Part shown: piece by piece, positions 8,869-17,707 of the stretch
Position numbering within the stretch: the stretch's first letter is position 1
Layout of the letters: each line of letters opens with the position of its first letter
NCBI RefSeq assembly: GCF_016134045.1
Contig: NZ_CP065915.1
Location: forward strand, 682,001 to 746,000
DNA: 64,000 bases
Reading direction: 5' to 3'
Origin: Pelagovum pacificum
GTDB taxonomy: Bacteria > Pseudomonadota > Alphaproteobacteria > Rhodobacterales > Rhodobacteraceae
Translations under genes and position numbers: made by a program
The notes under the pieces: generated by a model
Databases searched by the model: none
Seen by the model: only the letters and a program-made list of their open reading frames with translations
What the model was told of the DNA's origin: nothing

Positions 8869-9714
8869 TTACGAGTGCCTCTGCAGCGCGCGCCGCTCCG
8901 CGTTCAGCTTCCGGGAGTAGCCCGACTGCAGCACTTCGACGGCCACGAGGACGACCACGGAGAAATAGAAGGTGCTCTTCGACATCGGCACGATCTCGTA
9001 TCCGAACAGCTTCAGGGCCAGCGCTTCGGCCTCTTCGGGGCTGGTGCCGATCGCCTCCGCCCCGTGCACCGCAGCCTGTCCGGCCTCGCCCAGCAGGACG
9101 ACGCCGACGATCAGCAGGATGAACAGGCCGAGCACTTCGTACATCCGGTTTTTCTGCAGGAACCGGGTCACCCCGTCCGCCAGAAGGATCATCGCGAGGC
9201 CCGACAGCAGGATCGCGGCCGCCAGCACCGGGAAGACGTGAGTGATGGCGATCGCCGACAGCACCGAGTCGAACGAGAAGATCAGGTTCATCATGACGAT
9301 CAGAGCGACAACGGAGACGGCGGACTTGCCGCTCTTGGCTTCGACGTCGTGGCCGGGGTCTTCGATCGACAGCATGTGGCCGATTTCCTTGACCGCCGTG
9401 TACATGATGAAGGCACCGCCGATCAGGTAGACGATGGTGGCGAAGTTCACACCGCCGGTCAGAATGCCCTCCCAGGCGAAGGTGTAGAAGGGCGCTTCCA
9501 GCAGTTCGAGCAGTCGCACCATGGCAAACAACAGCACGATGCGCAGGGTAACCGCGATGATGATCCCCCAGAAGCGGACTGCCCGCTGGTGGGCCACCGG
9601 GGCGCGCTGGCTCTCGATCGAGATGTAGAGCAGGTTGTCGAAGCCGAGTACCGCCTGCAGGAAGCAGAGCATCAGCAGGTTGGTCGCATTCTCGACGGTC
9701 AGAAGTTCGGCCAT
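8869..9714 (-). CDS. TerC-family integral membrane protein
   Basis: A 281-residue polytopic membrane protein with about seven hydrophobic segments. TerC signatures are GFDNLLYISIES (24-35, conserved Asp26-Asn27) and FSFDSVLSAIAITH in the middle, acidic residues within the membrane thought to bind metal. I start at MAELLTV because AAGGGGGCGGG precedes it; an in-frame ATG 39 bp upstream is possible. TerC/Alx proteins are linked to Mn(II) export or metal stress. It lies 50 bp before the small membrane gene and may share its operon. Confidence 0.9.
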   Translation of the reverse strand: MAELLTVENATNLLMLCFLQAVLGFDNLLYISIESQRAPVAHQRAVRFWGIIIAVTLRIVLLFAMVRLLELLEAPFYTFAWEGILTGGVNFATIVYLIGGAFIMYTAVKEIGHMLSIEDPGHDVEAKSGKSAVSVVALIVMMNLIFSFDSVLSAIAITHVFPVLAAAILLSGLAMILLADGVTRFLQKNRMYEVLGLFILLIVGVVLLGEAGQAAVHGAEAIGTSPEEAEALALKLFGYEIVPMSKSTFYFSVVVLVAVEVLQSGYSRKLNAERRALQRHS

Positions 9715-9794
9715 CCCGCCCCCTTGGTCCGTTTTTGCAGGCTCAGGATGCACACGGGCGCAGCCATCGCAAGTCTCAACCCCCTGACCCCCTG

Positions 9795-10577
9795 TCAGGT
9801 TTCCCGGCGCCGTGCCGGCGGCCGTTTGCGCTGCGGCTTCGGCGGATTGTCGAGGCCGAGCTGGTCGCGCACCACCCGCTGGCGGAGCTCCTCGACCTTG
9901 CCGGTCTCGAGATTGCCGAGCTGGAAGGGGCCGTAGGACACCCGGATCAGCCGGTTCACCTTCGCGCCGATCGACTCCATCGCGCGGCGGATCTCGCGGT
10001 TCTTGCCCTCGCGCAGCGCCACCGTCAGCCAGGCGTTCGAGCCTTGCTGACGGTCGAAGGTCACATCCATCGGCTGGTAGCGGACGCCCTCGACCTCGAT
10101 GCCCCGGCGCAGCCGGTCGAGCGCGGCCTCATCGGGCTGTCCGTGGGTGCGGACCCGATAGCGGCGCAGCCAGCCGGTTGACGGCAGCTCCAGGCGGCGC
10201 TTGATCTCGCCGTCGTTGGTGAGCAGCAGCAGCCCTTCGGAATTCAGGTCGAGCCGGCCGACCGACATAACGCGCGGCATGTCCTCGGGCAGGGCGCCGA
10301 AGACCGTCGGGCGGCCCTTCTCGTCCCGCTCGGTGGTCACGAGTCCGACGGGCTTGTTGTAGAGCCAGAGCCGCGGCGGCTCGGGCGCCTTCACCGGCTT
10401 GCCGTCGACGAGGATGCGGTCCTTGTCGGTGACGTTCAGCGCCGGGCTGTCGAGCTTGCGTCCGTTGACGGACACCCGTCCGGCTTCGATCATGCGCTCG
10501 ACTTCGCGCCGCGAGGCGACGCCGCGCCGTGCGAGCACTTTCGCGATGCGTTCCGCTGTCTGGTTCTCGTCCGTCAT
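9795..10577 (-). CDS. rRNA pseudouridine synthase, RsuA/RluB family
   Basis: A 260-residue enzyme: N-terminal S4 RNA-binding domain (residues ~8-55), then the catalytic domain with GRLDLNSEGLLLLT (107-120, catalytic Asp110) and EGKNREIRR. The C-terminal basic tail (PQRKRPPARR) is common in RluB. It isomerises a uridine in rRNA. The choice between RluB (23S U2605) and RsuA/RluE is made only by look; the basic tail favours RluB. It is divergent from tadA, with 53 bp between starts. Confidence 0.88.
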   Translation of the reverse strand: MTDENQTAERIAKVLARRGVASRREVERMIEAGRVSVNGRKLDSPALNVTDKDRILVDGKPVKAPEPPRLWLYNKPVGLVTTERDEKGRPTVFGALPEDMPRVMSVGRLDLNSEGLLLLTNDGEIKRRLELPSTGWLRRYRVRTHGQPDEAALDRLRRGIEVEGVRYQPMDVTFDRQQGSNAWLTVALREGKNREIRRAMESIGAKVNRLIRVSYGPFQLGNLETGKVEELRQRVVRDQLGLDNPPKPQRKRPPARRRET

Positions 10578-10630
10578 GCCTCGCCTTATCGCCGCTTGCG
10601 CCCGGGGCGCAATGTCCGACAGTAACGGGA

Positions 10631-11080
10631 ATGGTCTTTCGCTCCTACATGGGACTTGCGCTGGAAGAAGCGCGCGCCGCCGGCGAGCGTGGCGAAGTGC
10701 CGGTCGGCGCGGTCCTGATCGCGCCCGGTGGCAGGGTGCTGGCGCGCGCCGGCAACCGCACGCGCGAGCTGTCCGATCCGACGGCCCATGCCGAGATGCT
10801 CGCGATCCGCGAAGCCTGCGCCGCTACGGGCAGCGACAGGCTGCCGGGGTGCGATCTCTACGTGACGCTTGAGCCCTGTCCGATGTGTGCCGCGGCGATC
10901 GGCTTCGCCCGGATCGGCCGGCTTTATTACGGGGCGGCGGACGCGAAGTCCGGCGGTGTGGGGCAGGGGCCGCGCGTCTTCGCGCATTCCCAGAGCCACC
11001 ACGTGCCGGACATCTACGACGGGATCGACGCGGAGGTCAGTGCTGCCCTTCTTCGGGATTTCTTCACCGCGAGGCGGTAG
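10631..11080 (+). CDS. tadA: tRNA-specific adenosine deaminase
   Basis: A 149-residue zinc deaminase that converts A34 of tRNA-Arg(ACG) to inosine. Zinc ligands and catalysis are visible: His53-Ala-Glu55 and Pro-Cys83-x-x-Cys86. I start at the ATG for MVFRSYMG; longer frames upstream would overlap the divergent synthase gene. Some alphaproteobacterial genes of this type are listed just as nucleoside deaminases, but the motif spacing and length fit TadA. Confidence 0.88.
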   Translation: MVFRSYMGLALEEARAAGERGEVPVGAVLIAPGGRVLARAGNRTRELSDPTAHAEMLAIREACAATGSDRLPGCDLYVTLEPCPMCAAAIGFARIGRLYYGAADAKSGGVGQGPRVFAHSQSHHVPDIYDGIDAEVSAALLRDFFTARR

Positions 11081-11094
11081 GTCTCTTTAGAATC

Positions 11095-11140
11095 CGATTT
11101 TTCGGCGAAAAATCGATATCGGATTTTCGCCGAAAATCCG
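11095..11140. terminator. Tandem perfect palindromes between convergent tadA and glpX
   Basis: Two perfect 21-bp palindromes stand side by side: 11095-11115 (10-bp arms around a central G, core TTTTCGGCGAAAA) and 11120-11140 (core ATTTTCGCCGAAAAT). They fill the gap between two facing stop codons. T-rich arms on both strands suit a bidirectional terminator. The same core occurs at 25147-25167. Confidence 0.65.
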
Positions 11141-11142
11141 GG

Positions 11143-12111
11143 TCACTCGACCGGATTGCGGTAGATCATGCGCCGGACCGACCCGGTCTTGGACCGCATC
11201 AGGATCGTTTCTGCCGTGACGTGGTTCGGCTCGCGCTTGATGCCCGGCAACAGCGAACCGTCGGTCACGCCGGTCGCCGCGAAGATCACGTCGCCGGTCA
11301 CCATATCGTCGCGCGTATAGACCCGGTCGAGGTTGGTGATCCCCGCCGCCTTCGCACGCCCGCGCTCATCATCGTTGCGGAACGTCAACTTCCCGTAAAT
11401 CTGACCCCCCATGCATTTCAGTGCCGCCGCTGCGAGCACGCCCTCCGGCGCCCCGCCGGAGCCCATGTACATGTCGATTCCCGTCAGCTCGGGCTGTGCG
11501 CAGTGCATCACGCCCGCGACGTCGCCGTCGGTGATCAGCCGGATCGCCGCGCCCGTGGTGCGCAGCTCGGCGATCATCTCCTCGTGGCGCGGCCGCTCCA
11601 GCACGCAGACGGTGATGTCGTCCGTCGAACAGCCCTTGGCGGCGGCCAGCGCCGAGACCCGCTCGGCCGGCGACATCGCCATGGTCACGAGGCCGGGCTT
11701 GAAGCCGGGGCCGATGGCGAGCTTCTCCATGTAGACGTCTGGCGCGTGCAGCAAGGTGCCGCGCGGGGCCATCGCGATGACGGTCAGCGCGTTCGGCATG
11801 TCCTTGGCGGTCAGCGTCGTCCCCTCCAGCGGGTCGAGCGCGATGTCCACGGCCGGACCCGTTCCGGCGCCGACCTCCTCACCGATGTAAAGCATCGGCG
11901 CCTCGTCCCGCTCCCCCTCGCCGATCACGACCGTGCCGGAAATGTCGAGCATGTTCAGCTGGTTGCGCATGGCGTTCACGGCGGCCTGGTCGGCGGCCTT
12001 CTCGTCGCCGCGCCCGATCAGGCCGGCGCAGGCGATCGCCGCGGCCTCGCTCACCCGGGCGAGCCCGAGAGAAAGCAGGCGGTCGTGAAATTCGGGGGCT
12101 TTGCTGGCCAT
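11143..12111 (-). CDS. glpX: Class II fructose-1,6-bisphosphatase
   Basis: A 322-residue GlpX enzyme. It removes the 1-phosphate of fructose-1,6-bisphosphate in gluconeogenesis, and in autotrophs of this family may also act on sedoheptulose bisphosphate. Signatures include GEGERDEAPML around residue 80, the metal/substrate motif DPLEGTT near 93-99, and GSGGAPEGVLAAAALKC. Length is normal. It follows hom by 90 bp on the same strand, a common arrangement in Rhodobacteraceae, so the two are probably co-transcribed. Confidence 0.94.
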   Translation of the reverse strand: MASKAPEFHDRLLSLGLARVSEAAAIACAGLIGRGDEKAADQAAVNAMRNQLNMLDISGTVVIGEGERDEAPMLYIGEEVGAGTGPAVDIALDPLEGTTLTAKDMPNALTVIAMAPRGTLLHAPDVYMEKLAIGPGFKPGLVTMAMSPAERVSALAAAKGCSTDDITVCVLERPRHEEMIAELRTTGAAIRLITDGDVAGVMHCAQPELTGIDMYMGSGGAPEGVLAAAALKCMGGQIYGKLTFRNDDERGRAKAAGITNLDRVYTRDDMVTGDVIFAATGVTDGSLLPGIKREPNHVTAETILMRSKTGSVRRMIYRNPVE

Positions 12112-12201
12112 GCGGCGGTCCTTTCCGTTGCGTCCGGGCTACTTAGGCCGCCGGACGTGACAGGAACAAGACTGGGTGCGCTAACAGCGCCGCAGTTCGG
12201 C

Positions 12202-13488
12202 TCAGACCTCCTCGATGCGCAGCACCACGGGATCGCCGGCGACGACGCCGGTGCGCAGCATCCCCGCGACGGCCTCGTCGAGGGCGGAGCGCGTGGTCCG
12301 GTGCGTCACGATCAGCACGGGCGCGGTCGTCTCGGCATGGTCGTACTGCCGCATCCGGTGGATCGAAATCCCGTTGTCGCCAAGGACGGTCGCCACCTTG
12401 GCGAGCGCCCCCGGTTTGTCGAGCAGTGCCATGCGGATGTAGTAGGGCGCGGGCACGGCGGAGCTTGCCGCACGCACCTGCCGCAGACCGGACGCGGCCT
12501 GCCCGAAGGTCGAGACCCGGATACCGCGCGCGATGTCGATCACGTCGGCCATCACAGCGCTCGCCGTCGGGCCTTCGCCCGCGCCGGCACCGCGCATCAC
12601 GATCTGGCCCACCGAGTCGCCGTCGATCACCACCATGTTCGTGCCGCCCTCGAGCTGGCCGAGCGGCGATCCCGCCGGCACGAGACACGGCATCATCCGC
12701 TGTTCCAGCCCGCGTCCCGTCATCTGCGCCACGCCGAGCAGCTTGATCCGGTAGCCCATGTCGCGGGCCTGCACGATGTCCTCGAGCGTGATCGCCTGGA
12801 TGCCTTCGAGCTGCACGGCGTCGAAGTCGACCCGCGTGCCGAAGGCGATGGACGACAGCAGCGCCAGCTTGTGGCCCGCATCGATTCCGCCGACGTCGAG
12901 CATCGGATCGGCCTCGAGGTAGCCAAGCTTGTCGGCCTCCTCGAACAGCGCGTTGTAGCCCTGCCGCGTCGCCTCCATCCGGGTGAGGATGTAGTTGCAG
13001 GTGCCGTTCATCACGCCCATCACGCGCTCGATCCGGTTGGCCGACAGGCCCTCGGTCAGCGCCTTGATGACGGGAATGCCCCCGGCGACCGCCGCTTCGA
13101 AGCGGATCACGACATTCGCCGCCTCGGCGGCCTCGGCGAGCGCCTGACCGTGGATGGCGAGCATCGCCTTGTTGGCGGTCACCACGTCCTTGCCTGCCTC
13201 GATGGCGGCTTCGGTCGCGGCCTTGGCGGGTCCGTCGGAACCGCCCATGACCTCGACGAACAGGTCGACATCGTCGCGGGTGGCGAGCGCGACCGGGTCG
13301 TCCTCCCAGGCCATGCCGTCGATCGAAACGCCCCGGTCCTTGTCGCGGGTCCGGGCGGAGACGGCGGTGACCTCGACCGGGCGGCCGGCGCGAGCGGCGA
13401 TCAGGTCGGCCTGGTCGCGAACGATCTTCAGCACGCCGACCCCGACGGTCCCGAGACCCGCAATGCCTAGGCGAAGTGGGTCGGACAT
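12202..13488 (-). CDS. hom: Homoserine dehydrogenase
   Basis: A 428-residue enzyme that reduces aspartate semialdehyde to homoserine, the branch point for threonine and methionine. The nucleotide site GLGTVG (11-16) opens the protein, the catalytic core includes EAAVAGGIPVIKAL and GYLEADPMLDVGGIDAGHK, and an ACT domain (~350-428; DKPGALAKVATVLGDNGISI) probably senses threonine. Together with lysC and metZ elsewhere in the window it covers much of the aspartate pathway. Confidence 0.95.
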   Translation of the reverse strand: MSDPLRLGIAGLGTVGVGVLKIVRDQADLIAARAGRPVEVTAVSARTRDKDRGVSIDGMAWEDDPVALATRDDVDLFVEVMGGSDGPAKAATEAAIEAGKDVVTANKAMLAIHGQALAEAAEAANVVIRFEAAVAGGIPVIKALTEGLSANRIERVMGVMNGTCNYILTRMEATRQGYNALFEEADKLGYLEADPMLDVGGIDAGHKLALLSSIAFGTRVDFDAVQLEGIQAITLEDIVQARDMGYRIKLLGVAQMTGRGLEQRMMPCLVPAGSPLGQLEGGTNMVVIDGDSVGQIVMRGAGAGEGPTASAVMADVIDIARGIRVSTFGQAASGLRQVRAASSAVPAPYYIRMALLDKPGALAKVATVLGDNGISIHRMRQYDHAETTAPVLIVTHRTTRSALDEAVAGMLRTGVVAGDPVVLRIEEV

Positions 13489-13552
13489 GGGGAAGGCTCC
13501 TGTTTCGGGTCAGATTTCGGCTGTCGGCACCGCCCTTAGCGGCAATATTCCC

Positions 13553-13852
13553 TCACCGCAACGCGGAGGTGTCGACACCGCGCGCCATGCGGTCGCGCGT
13601 CGCATCGTCGACCACCGGCGGGCGCAGCGCTGCGGCCCGCGCGCGCAGCGCCGCGGCGCGGCTGTCGACGGCGGTCGAGAGCGCCTCCCCGGTGGCGCCG
13701 CCCTGGCCGAGCGCACGGCCCTCCGCCACCACCGGGCCAAGCGGCACGAGGTCGGGATAGGGCAGGGCGGCGACCTCGTCGCTGACCCGCCCGTCGAGGG
13801 CCGGAATGCTCGCGCAACCGGCGAGCAGAAGGGAGAGGAGAACGAACCGCAT
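13553..13852 (-). CDS. Small predicted lipoprotein
   Basis: A 99-residue protein with a compact lipoprotein signal (MRFVLLSLLLAGC, lipobox Leu-Ala-Gly-Cys13). The mature part is Ala/Arg-rich and may form a helix (residues ~58-85). No known domain was recognised. It lies 64 bp upstream of hom on the same strand and divergent from the next membrane gene. The signal peptide supports a real gene despite its small size. Confidence 0.65.
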   Translation of the reverse strand: MRFVLLSLLLAGCASIPALDGRVSDEVAALPYPDLVPLGPVVAEGRALGQGGATGEALSTAVDSRAAALRARAAALRPPVVDDATRDRMARGVDTSALR

Positions 13853-13942
13853 GACGGCGCGACCATAGCCCGCCTGCGCGGCGCCGGGAAGCGGCAGCGC
13901 AGTCGCTGGCCAAGACCGTCGCCGCAGGCTATTGCCGCGTGC

Positions 13943-14434
13943 ATGACGACAGATCGCGCAGAAGAACTCTTCCGGCTTCAGGCCTCGCCCCCACGGCGAG
14001 CCTTTGCGGTCGGCGTGCTCTACGTGCTCGGCGCGCTGCTGGCCTACCTGGCCTTCGCCGCCCCGGCGGCGGCGGGCTACCGGATCGCGCTCGTGCTCTG
14101 CGGCGCGGTCACCATGTGGGCGGGCGAGCGGATGCGGCAGGGCACGAAGGAAGCGGTCGTGCTCACGACGGACGGCCTGGTGGAGAGCACCGGCCGCGTC
14201 ATCGCTCCACTGGATCGGATCGTGAAGGTCGATCGTGGCACCTTCGCCTTTCGGCCCTCGAACGGCTTCCTCGTCACGCTCGACAGCCCGATGGAACGGG
14301 CCTGGGTGCCCGGTCTCTGGTGGCGGGTCGGCCGGCGGATCGGCCTCGGCGGCGTGACATCGGGCGGTCAGTCGAAGGCGATGGCGGATCAGCTGGCGCT
14401 GATGGTCGCCGACCTCAGCACAGAGCGTCGTTGA
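13943..14434 (+). CDS. Membrane protein of unknown function
   Basis: A 163-residue protein with two adjacent hydrophobic helices (residues ~22-60) followed by a soluble domain. The soluble part (VVLTTDGLVESTGRVIAPL, IVKVDRGTFAFRP) resembles the PH-like folds seen after paired helices in some bacterial membrane proteins, but I cannot name the family. The gene converges on the tad block and overlaps its last gene by 20 bp at the 3' ends. Confidence 0.65.
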   Translation: MTTDRAEELFRLQASPPRRAFAVGVLYVLGALLAYLAFAAPAAAGYRIALVLCGAVTMWAGERMRQGTKEAVVLTTDGLVESTGRVIAPLDRIVKVDRGTFAFRPSNGFLVTLDSPMERAWVPGLWWRVGRRIGLGGVTSGGQSKAMADQLALMVADLSTERR

Positions 14435-15014
14435 CGTCCCCGGTGTTGCCCGGATCGTAGCAGACCTGCGGCGCGTAGCGCGGGCGGGTCACGGTGAAGC
14501 CCTCGAACACGAAACCGCCGAGCCCGACGTTGAAGACCGGCTCATAGGGCAGCCACGATTCCACGACGATCAGCTTCTCGCCGTCGAGCATGTTCGGCAT
14601 CTTGGCTGCGATCGGGGAGTCCTCTCCCAGTTCGGCATCCGTCATCGGATTGATGCCGCCGTCGCCCCGCGCAACGGACCAGACGATCTCGTGGTCCTTG
14701 CGGTCGTCGTCCCATTCCAGGACGGACACCCGCAGGCGCGTGGGAAGCTGGGCGAAGGTCATCAGGCGATGCACCCGGAGCAGCGAATCGAAATAGGTCG
14801 GCGGGACAAGCTCCGTCTCGCGGCTCATGATGTCGGCGATCGCATAGGTCGCCTTGGCGTTGATCGACTCCGCACGGAAAGCGTCGAAATAGACGAAGGT
14901 GCCGGCATAGCACCAGGTGAGGATCGGCAGGATCAGCACGGACTCCACCGCGATGGAGCCTCGCTCTTCCCGCAGCAGTCGGCGCAGTCCGTCCATCAGG
15001 AAACGCAGGATCAC
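14415..15014 (-). CDS. TadE-like pilus assembly protein
   Basis: About 199 residues. I prefer the GTG start at 15014 because an AGAGG ribosome site lies seven bases before it; a TTG six bases further out is also possible. The N-terminus has the TadE/TadG pattern: basic residues, then EERGSIAVESVLILPILTW with the Glu within a single helix that resembles a type IV pilin segment, processed or inserted at the inner membrane. The rest is periplasmic. It is third in the TadG-TadE-TadE run, 86 bp after the second gene. Confidence 0.8.
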   Translation of the reverse strand: MILRFLMDGLRRLLREERGSIAVESVLILPILTWCYAGTFVYFDAFRAESINAKATYAIADIMSRETELVPPTYFDSLLRVHRLMTFAQLPTRLRVSVLEWDDDRKDHEIVWSVARGDGGINPMTDAELGEDSPIAAKMPNMLDGEKLIVVESWLPYEPVFNVGLGGFVFEGFTVTRPRYAPQVCYDPGNTGDVNDALC

Positions 15015-15100
15015 GTCCAAACCTCTTTCAGATCACCGTTCATGTCGGGCTTAGCCGACGAATACGGCGGCGTATGGGTGGGAACGGGGCATCCTCGGGC

Positions 15101-15634
15101 TCAGCCCGGTTCCATCACGAAGACGGAGGTGGAGACGAGCGCATAGTACTTCGACTCCTTGGTCAGCTGGATGCCGATGCCGAAGTTCGGAAAGATCGGA
15201 TCGAACAGGGCACAGGCCCGCAGGACCATCAGCTCGTGACTGCCGCCGTTGACGAAGTTCCGGCTCGGCGCGGTCGGGTTGTTGCGGTCGACGCAGTCGG
15301 GCCGGCGGGGCAGGTCGGTCCAGTTGCGCGGGTCCAGCTCGACCATCTCGACCTTAAGCTCGGTCAGGCACTCGGGGATGATGCCGGCGCCGTTGCAGAT
15401 CATCTTGCGCAGCGCCTCGTCGTCGACTTCCCGGCCGGTGCCGAGCCGCACGGCCCGCACCGCCATGTCGAGCCCGCGCTCCAGCATCATCTGCCGGGTC
15501 ATCAGCAGCCCGGTCTCGAAGGCCGAGACGGTGAGCACCATGAACACCGGGAACACGATGCAGAACTCGATCGTCGCGTTGCCTGTCTTGTCCTTCCGGA
15601 ACAGCCGCGTGAACCGGCGCAGTTTCGCGATCAT
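15101..15634 (-). CDS. TadE-like pilus assembly protein
   Basis: A 177-residue minor pilin-like protein. After a basic start (MIAKLRRFTRLFRKDKTG) comes NATIEFCIVFPVFMVL, the single TadE helix with its conserved Glu. The periplasmic part has several cysteines (MICNGAG, PECLTEL, DCVDRN, RACALF) that could pair. The start overlaps the stop of the TadG-like gene by four bases (ATGA), so the two are co-translated. Confidence 0.85.
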   Translation of the reverse strand: MIAKLRRFTRLFRKDKTGNATIEFCIVFPVFMVLTVSAFETGLLMTRQMMLERGLDMAVRAVRLGTGREVDDEALRKMICNGAGIIPECLTELKVEMVELDPRNWTDLPRRPDCVDRNNPTAPSRNFVNGGSHELMVLRACALFDPIFPNFGIGIQLTKESKYYALVSTSVFVMEPG

Positions 15635-17388
15635 TGGGTGAGCCTCAGAACGGTGAGCTGGCGGGCGATCGACCCGAAGGCATCGTTCAGGTTGTTCGGA
15701 GCAACCCGCATGAAGTGCGACGAGGAGGAGGCGCAGTCGGCCATGTAGGGCACATCCTCATCCTCGACGTCGAAGCCGATCGCGTAGATCTGGACGTCGT
15801 TGGCCTTCAGCGTGTTGCACATGTTGTGCAGGCGCGCGTTCTTCGTCCCAGGCTCGATATCGGCCCGTTCCCTCAGGTCATAGAACCAGGTATTGAGCTC
15901 GCGGTTGTCGTAGTTCTGCAGGTAGTGGTGGTAATAGGCGTTGTAGTACAGTGAGACCCTGTCGAAGAGCTCGTCGTAGGACAGGCGGCGCAGGTTCGGC
16001 TCGATGTTGGTCGGGGTGATTTCGCAGACCGTCCGCGTGACCCAACGCCAAAGATACCAATATCCTTCCTCGTGGCAGACCTCGGGCGCATAGGGCCATT
16101 CGTCGTTCTTGCGCCAGAAATTGCTCTGGCGGTTCACGCGCGCGTCGACCCAGAACCAATTATCCGACGAGCGTCGGCCGTCACCGTCCGCGTCGCGGTC
16201 GTCCTTTGCCTTGACCCAGTACTCGCCCCGGAGGTCGTCGTAATAGACCTCCGACCACCTCGGGAAGTCGTCGGGAAGGCGGAATTCGTCGGAATTGTGC
16301 CCGTCGGTCATCAGAACGATCACCTTGTCAGTCGAACTGTCGCCCCAAGGTGCGATCGGGTTGAACAGGAACGAGCCGAGGCTTGTGACGGTCAGGTTCC
16401 AGAAGTTGCCCATCGCGGGGTCGAGCGTCGCGGCGGCCCATTTCATCCCGATGTCGATGGAGGTGTTGCCGTCCGAGATGAGCCCCTCGATGTAATCGTT
16501 CAGCGCCTCACCGTCGTGCGCCATCGGCAGAAGCTGCTGGCTCTCGTTTGGGTTACAGGTGTGCACGGGCGGCTGGCCGTTGGCCGGCGCGACCTCCGGA
16601 CCCCAATTGTAGAACGGGTCGAAATGGTCGGACTGCTTCAGTTGGTCGGCAGACAGGACCAAGGTGGGAGGCAGGATAGAGGGCGTAAGGAAATCTTCGT
16701 CATCGAAGTCGATGCAACTCGAATAGCTGTGTTCCCGGTTGAAGACGTCGATAAGCAGGTCAAGCAGCGTCGGCGGTACGGAGACCTGCGTCGCGTAGGG
16801 GATGACGCTGATCTTGACCCGGTCCGGATCGGTGGTGAGCAGGATCGTGTCGACGAATTCCTGCGCAGCGTCCTTGAGCTCTTCCAGCTTTGACCCGTCC
16901 ATCGATTGCGACACGTCGAGCACGAGCGCGATCTCGAGGTTCGCGGTCGACTCGCCAGCCGCGCTCGACGCGGGGGCGGGGAGGTAGCGGATGCCGATGA
17001 AATCCATGAAGAACGAGGCGACGTTGACGTTGGCATCCACGCGCACGCTGCGCAGGCCGGCGGTGTCGGTCACGTCGACGTCGATCAGGAAATCGGACAG
17101 CCCGGCCTTGGCGACGTAATCGCGCACGACCGTCTCGGGATCCTGGTCCTGTTCGAACCCGGCAGCGGCCAGCACCGCACGATCGAGCGTGGACTGAAGC
17201 CGTGTGCGGGCAGTCTCCGTCCGCATCAGGTCGACGGCCATGCCGCCAGCGAGGATCAGCAGGACGAACACGAACAGACCGAACACGATCATGCTGCCGC
17301 GTTCGTCACGGTGAAACCGCTTGCGTGCCTGCGTCGCGCGGTCGGCAAGGCTCAAGGGTTGGCGGGTGTCACGCACTGTTTTCGTCAT
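15631..17388 (-). CDS. TadG-like pilus assembly protein with von Willebrand A domain
   Basis: A 585-residue protein. Residues ~30-60 hold the TadG/TadE-type helix (ERGSMIVFGLFVFVLLILAGGMAVDLMR). A von Willebrand A domain follows from ~150 with the metal-binding DxSxS motif (Asp158, Ser160, Ser162) and runs to the C-terminus, with a Tyr/Trp-rich insert around residues 400-490. TadG proteins are extracytoplasmic parts of the tight-adherence pilus system. The usual secretion ATPase and channel genes are not in this window. Its promoter region is shared with the divergent glutamate dehydrogenase gene. Confidence 0.87.
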   Translation of the reverse strand: MTKTVRDTRQPLSLADRATQARKRFHRDERGSMIVFGLFVFVLLILAGGMAVDLMRTETARTRLQSTLDRAVLAAAGFEQDQDPETVVRDYVAKAGLSDFLIDVDVTDTAGLRSVRVDANVNVASFFMDFIGIRYLPAPASSAAGESTANLEIALVLDVSQSMDGSKLEELKDAAQEFVDTILLTTDPDRVKISVIPYATQVSVPPTLLDLLIDVFNREHSYSSCIDFDDEDFLTPSILPPTLVLSADQLKQSDHFDPFYNWGPEVAPANGQPPVHTCNPNESQQLLPMAHDGEALNDYIEGLISDGNTSIDIGMKWAAATLDPAMGNFWNLTVTSLGSFLFNPIAPWGDSSTDKVIVLMTDGHNSDEFRLPDDFPRWSEVYYDDLRGEYWVKAKDDRDADGDGRRSSDNWFWVDARVNRQSNFWRKNDEWPYAPEVCHEEGYWYLWRWVTRTVCEITPTNIEPNLRRLSYDELFDRVSLYYNAYYHHYLQNYDNRELNTWFYDLRERADIEPGTKNARLHNMCNTLKANDVQIYAIGFDVEDEDVPYMADCASSSSHFMRVAPNNLNDAFGSIARQLTVLRLTQ

Positions 17389-17707
17389 CTCTATGTCCCC
17401 TTTGCCGTCGGCAGCGGACCGGCGGGATTCGGCCCAGGCAGGGTGCTGCCGCAGCGCGGCAATCTGTTCACAGGAATGAGGTATCTTTGGGGCCGTTTAC
17501 CAACGAAATGAGGCGGTTAATGGGGTAAACGGGAAACGAATCCGACGTTGCGTAAGGCATCGCGGATCTGTGGGCAACAATCTGCTGGTCCCCCTGTCGG
17601 GTCGCGGCGGTGCCTTTTTTGAGACACACAGACCTGTAACCCGAATCGTGCAAAGTTAGGGTTATCGGCCGGATGAGGCCGAATAATGACAAGAGGAGGG
17701 ACGATCC
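17389..17707. promoter_or_regulatory. Divergent intergenic region with a 9-bp inverted repeat
   Basis: This 319-bp gap separates the starts of the tad block (left) and the glutamate dehydrogenase gene (right), so it must hold promoters for both. A perfect inverted repeat CCGTTTACC (17493-17501) / GGTAAACGG (17524-17532) has 22 bp between arms, about three helical turns centre to centre, which suits a dimeric regulator or a hairpin. No gene was supported here. Clear -35/-10 pairs could not be fixed by eye. Confidence 0.45.

Noticed and set aside
10885..13470. An 861-codon plus-strand frame over glpX and hom
   Set aside because: Antisense shadow; both minus-strand enzymes are complete.
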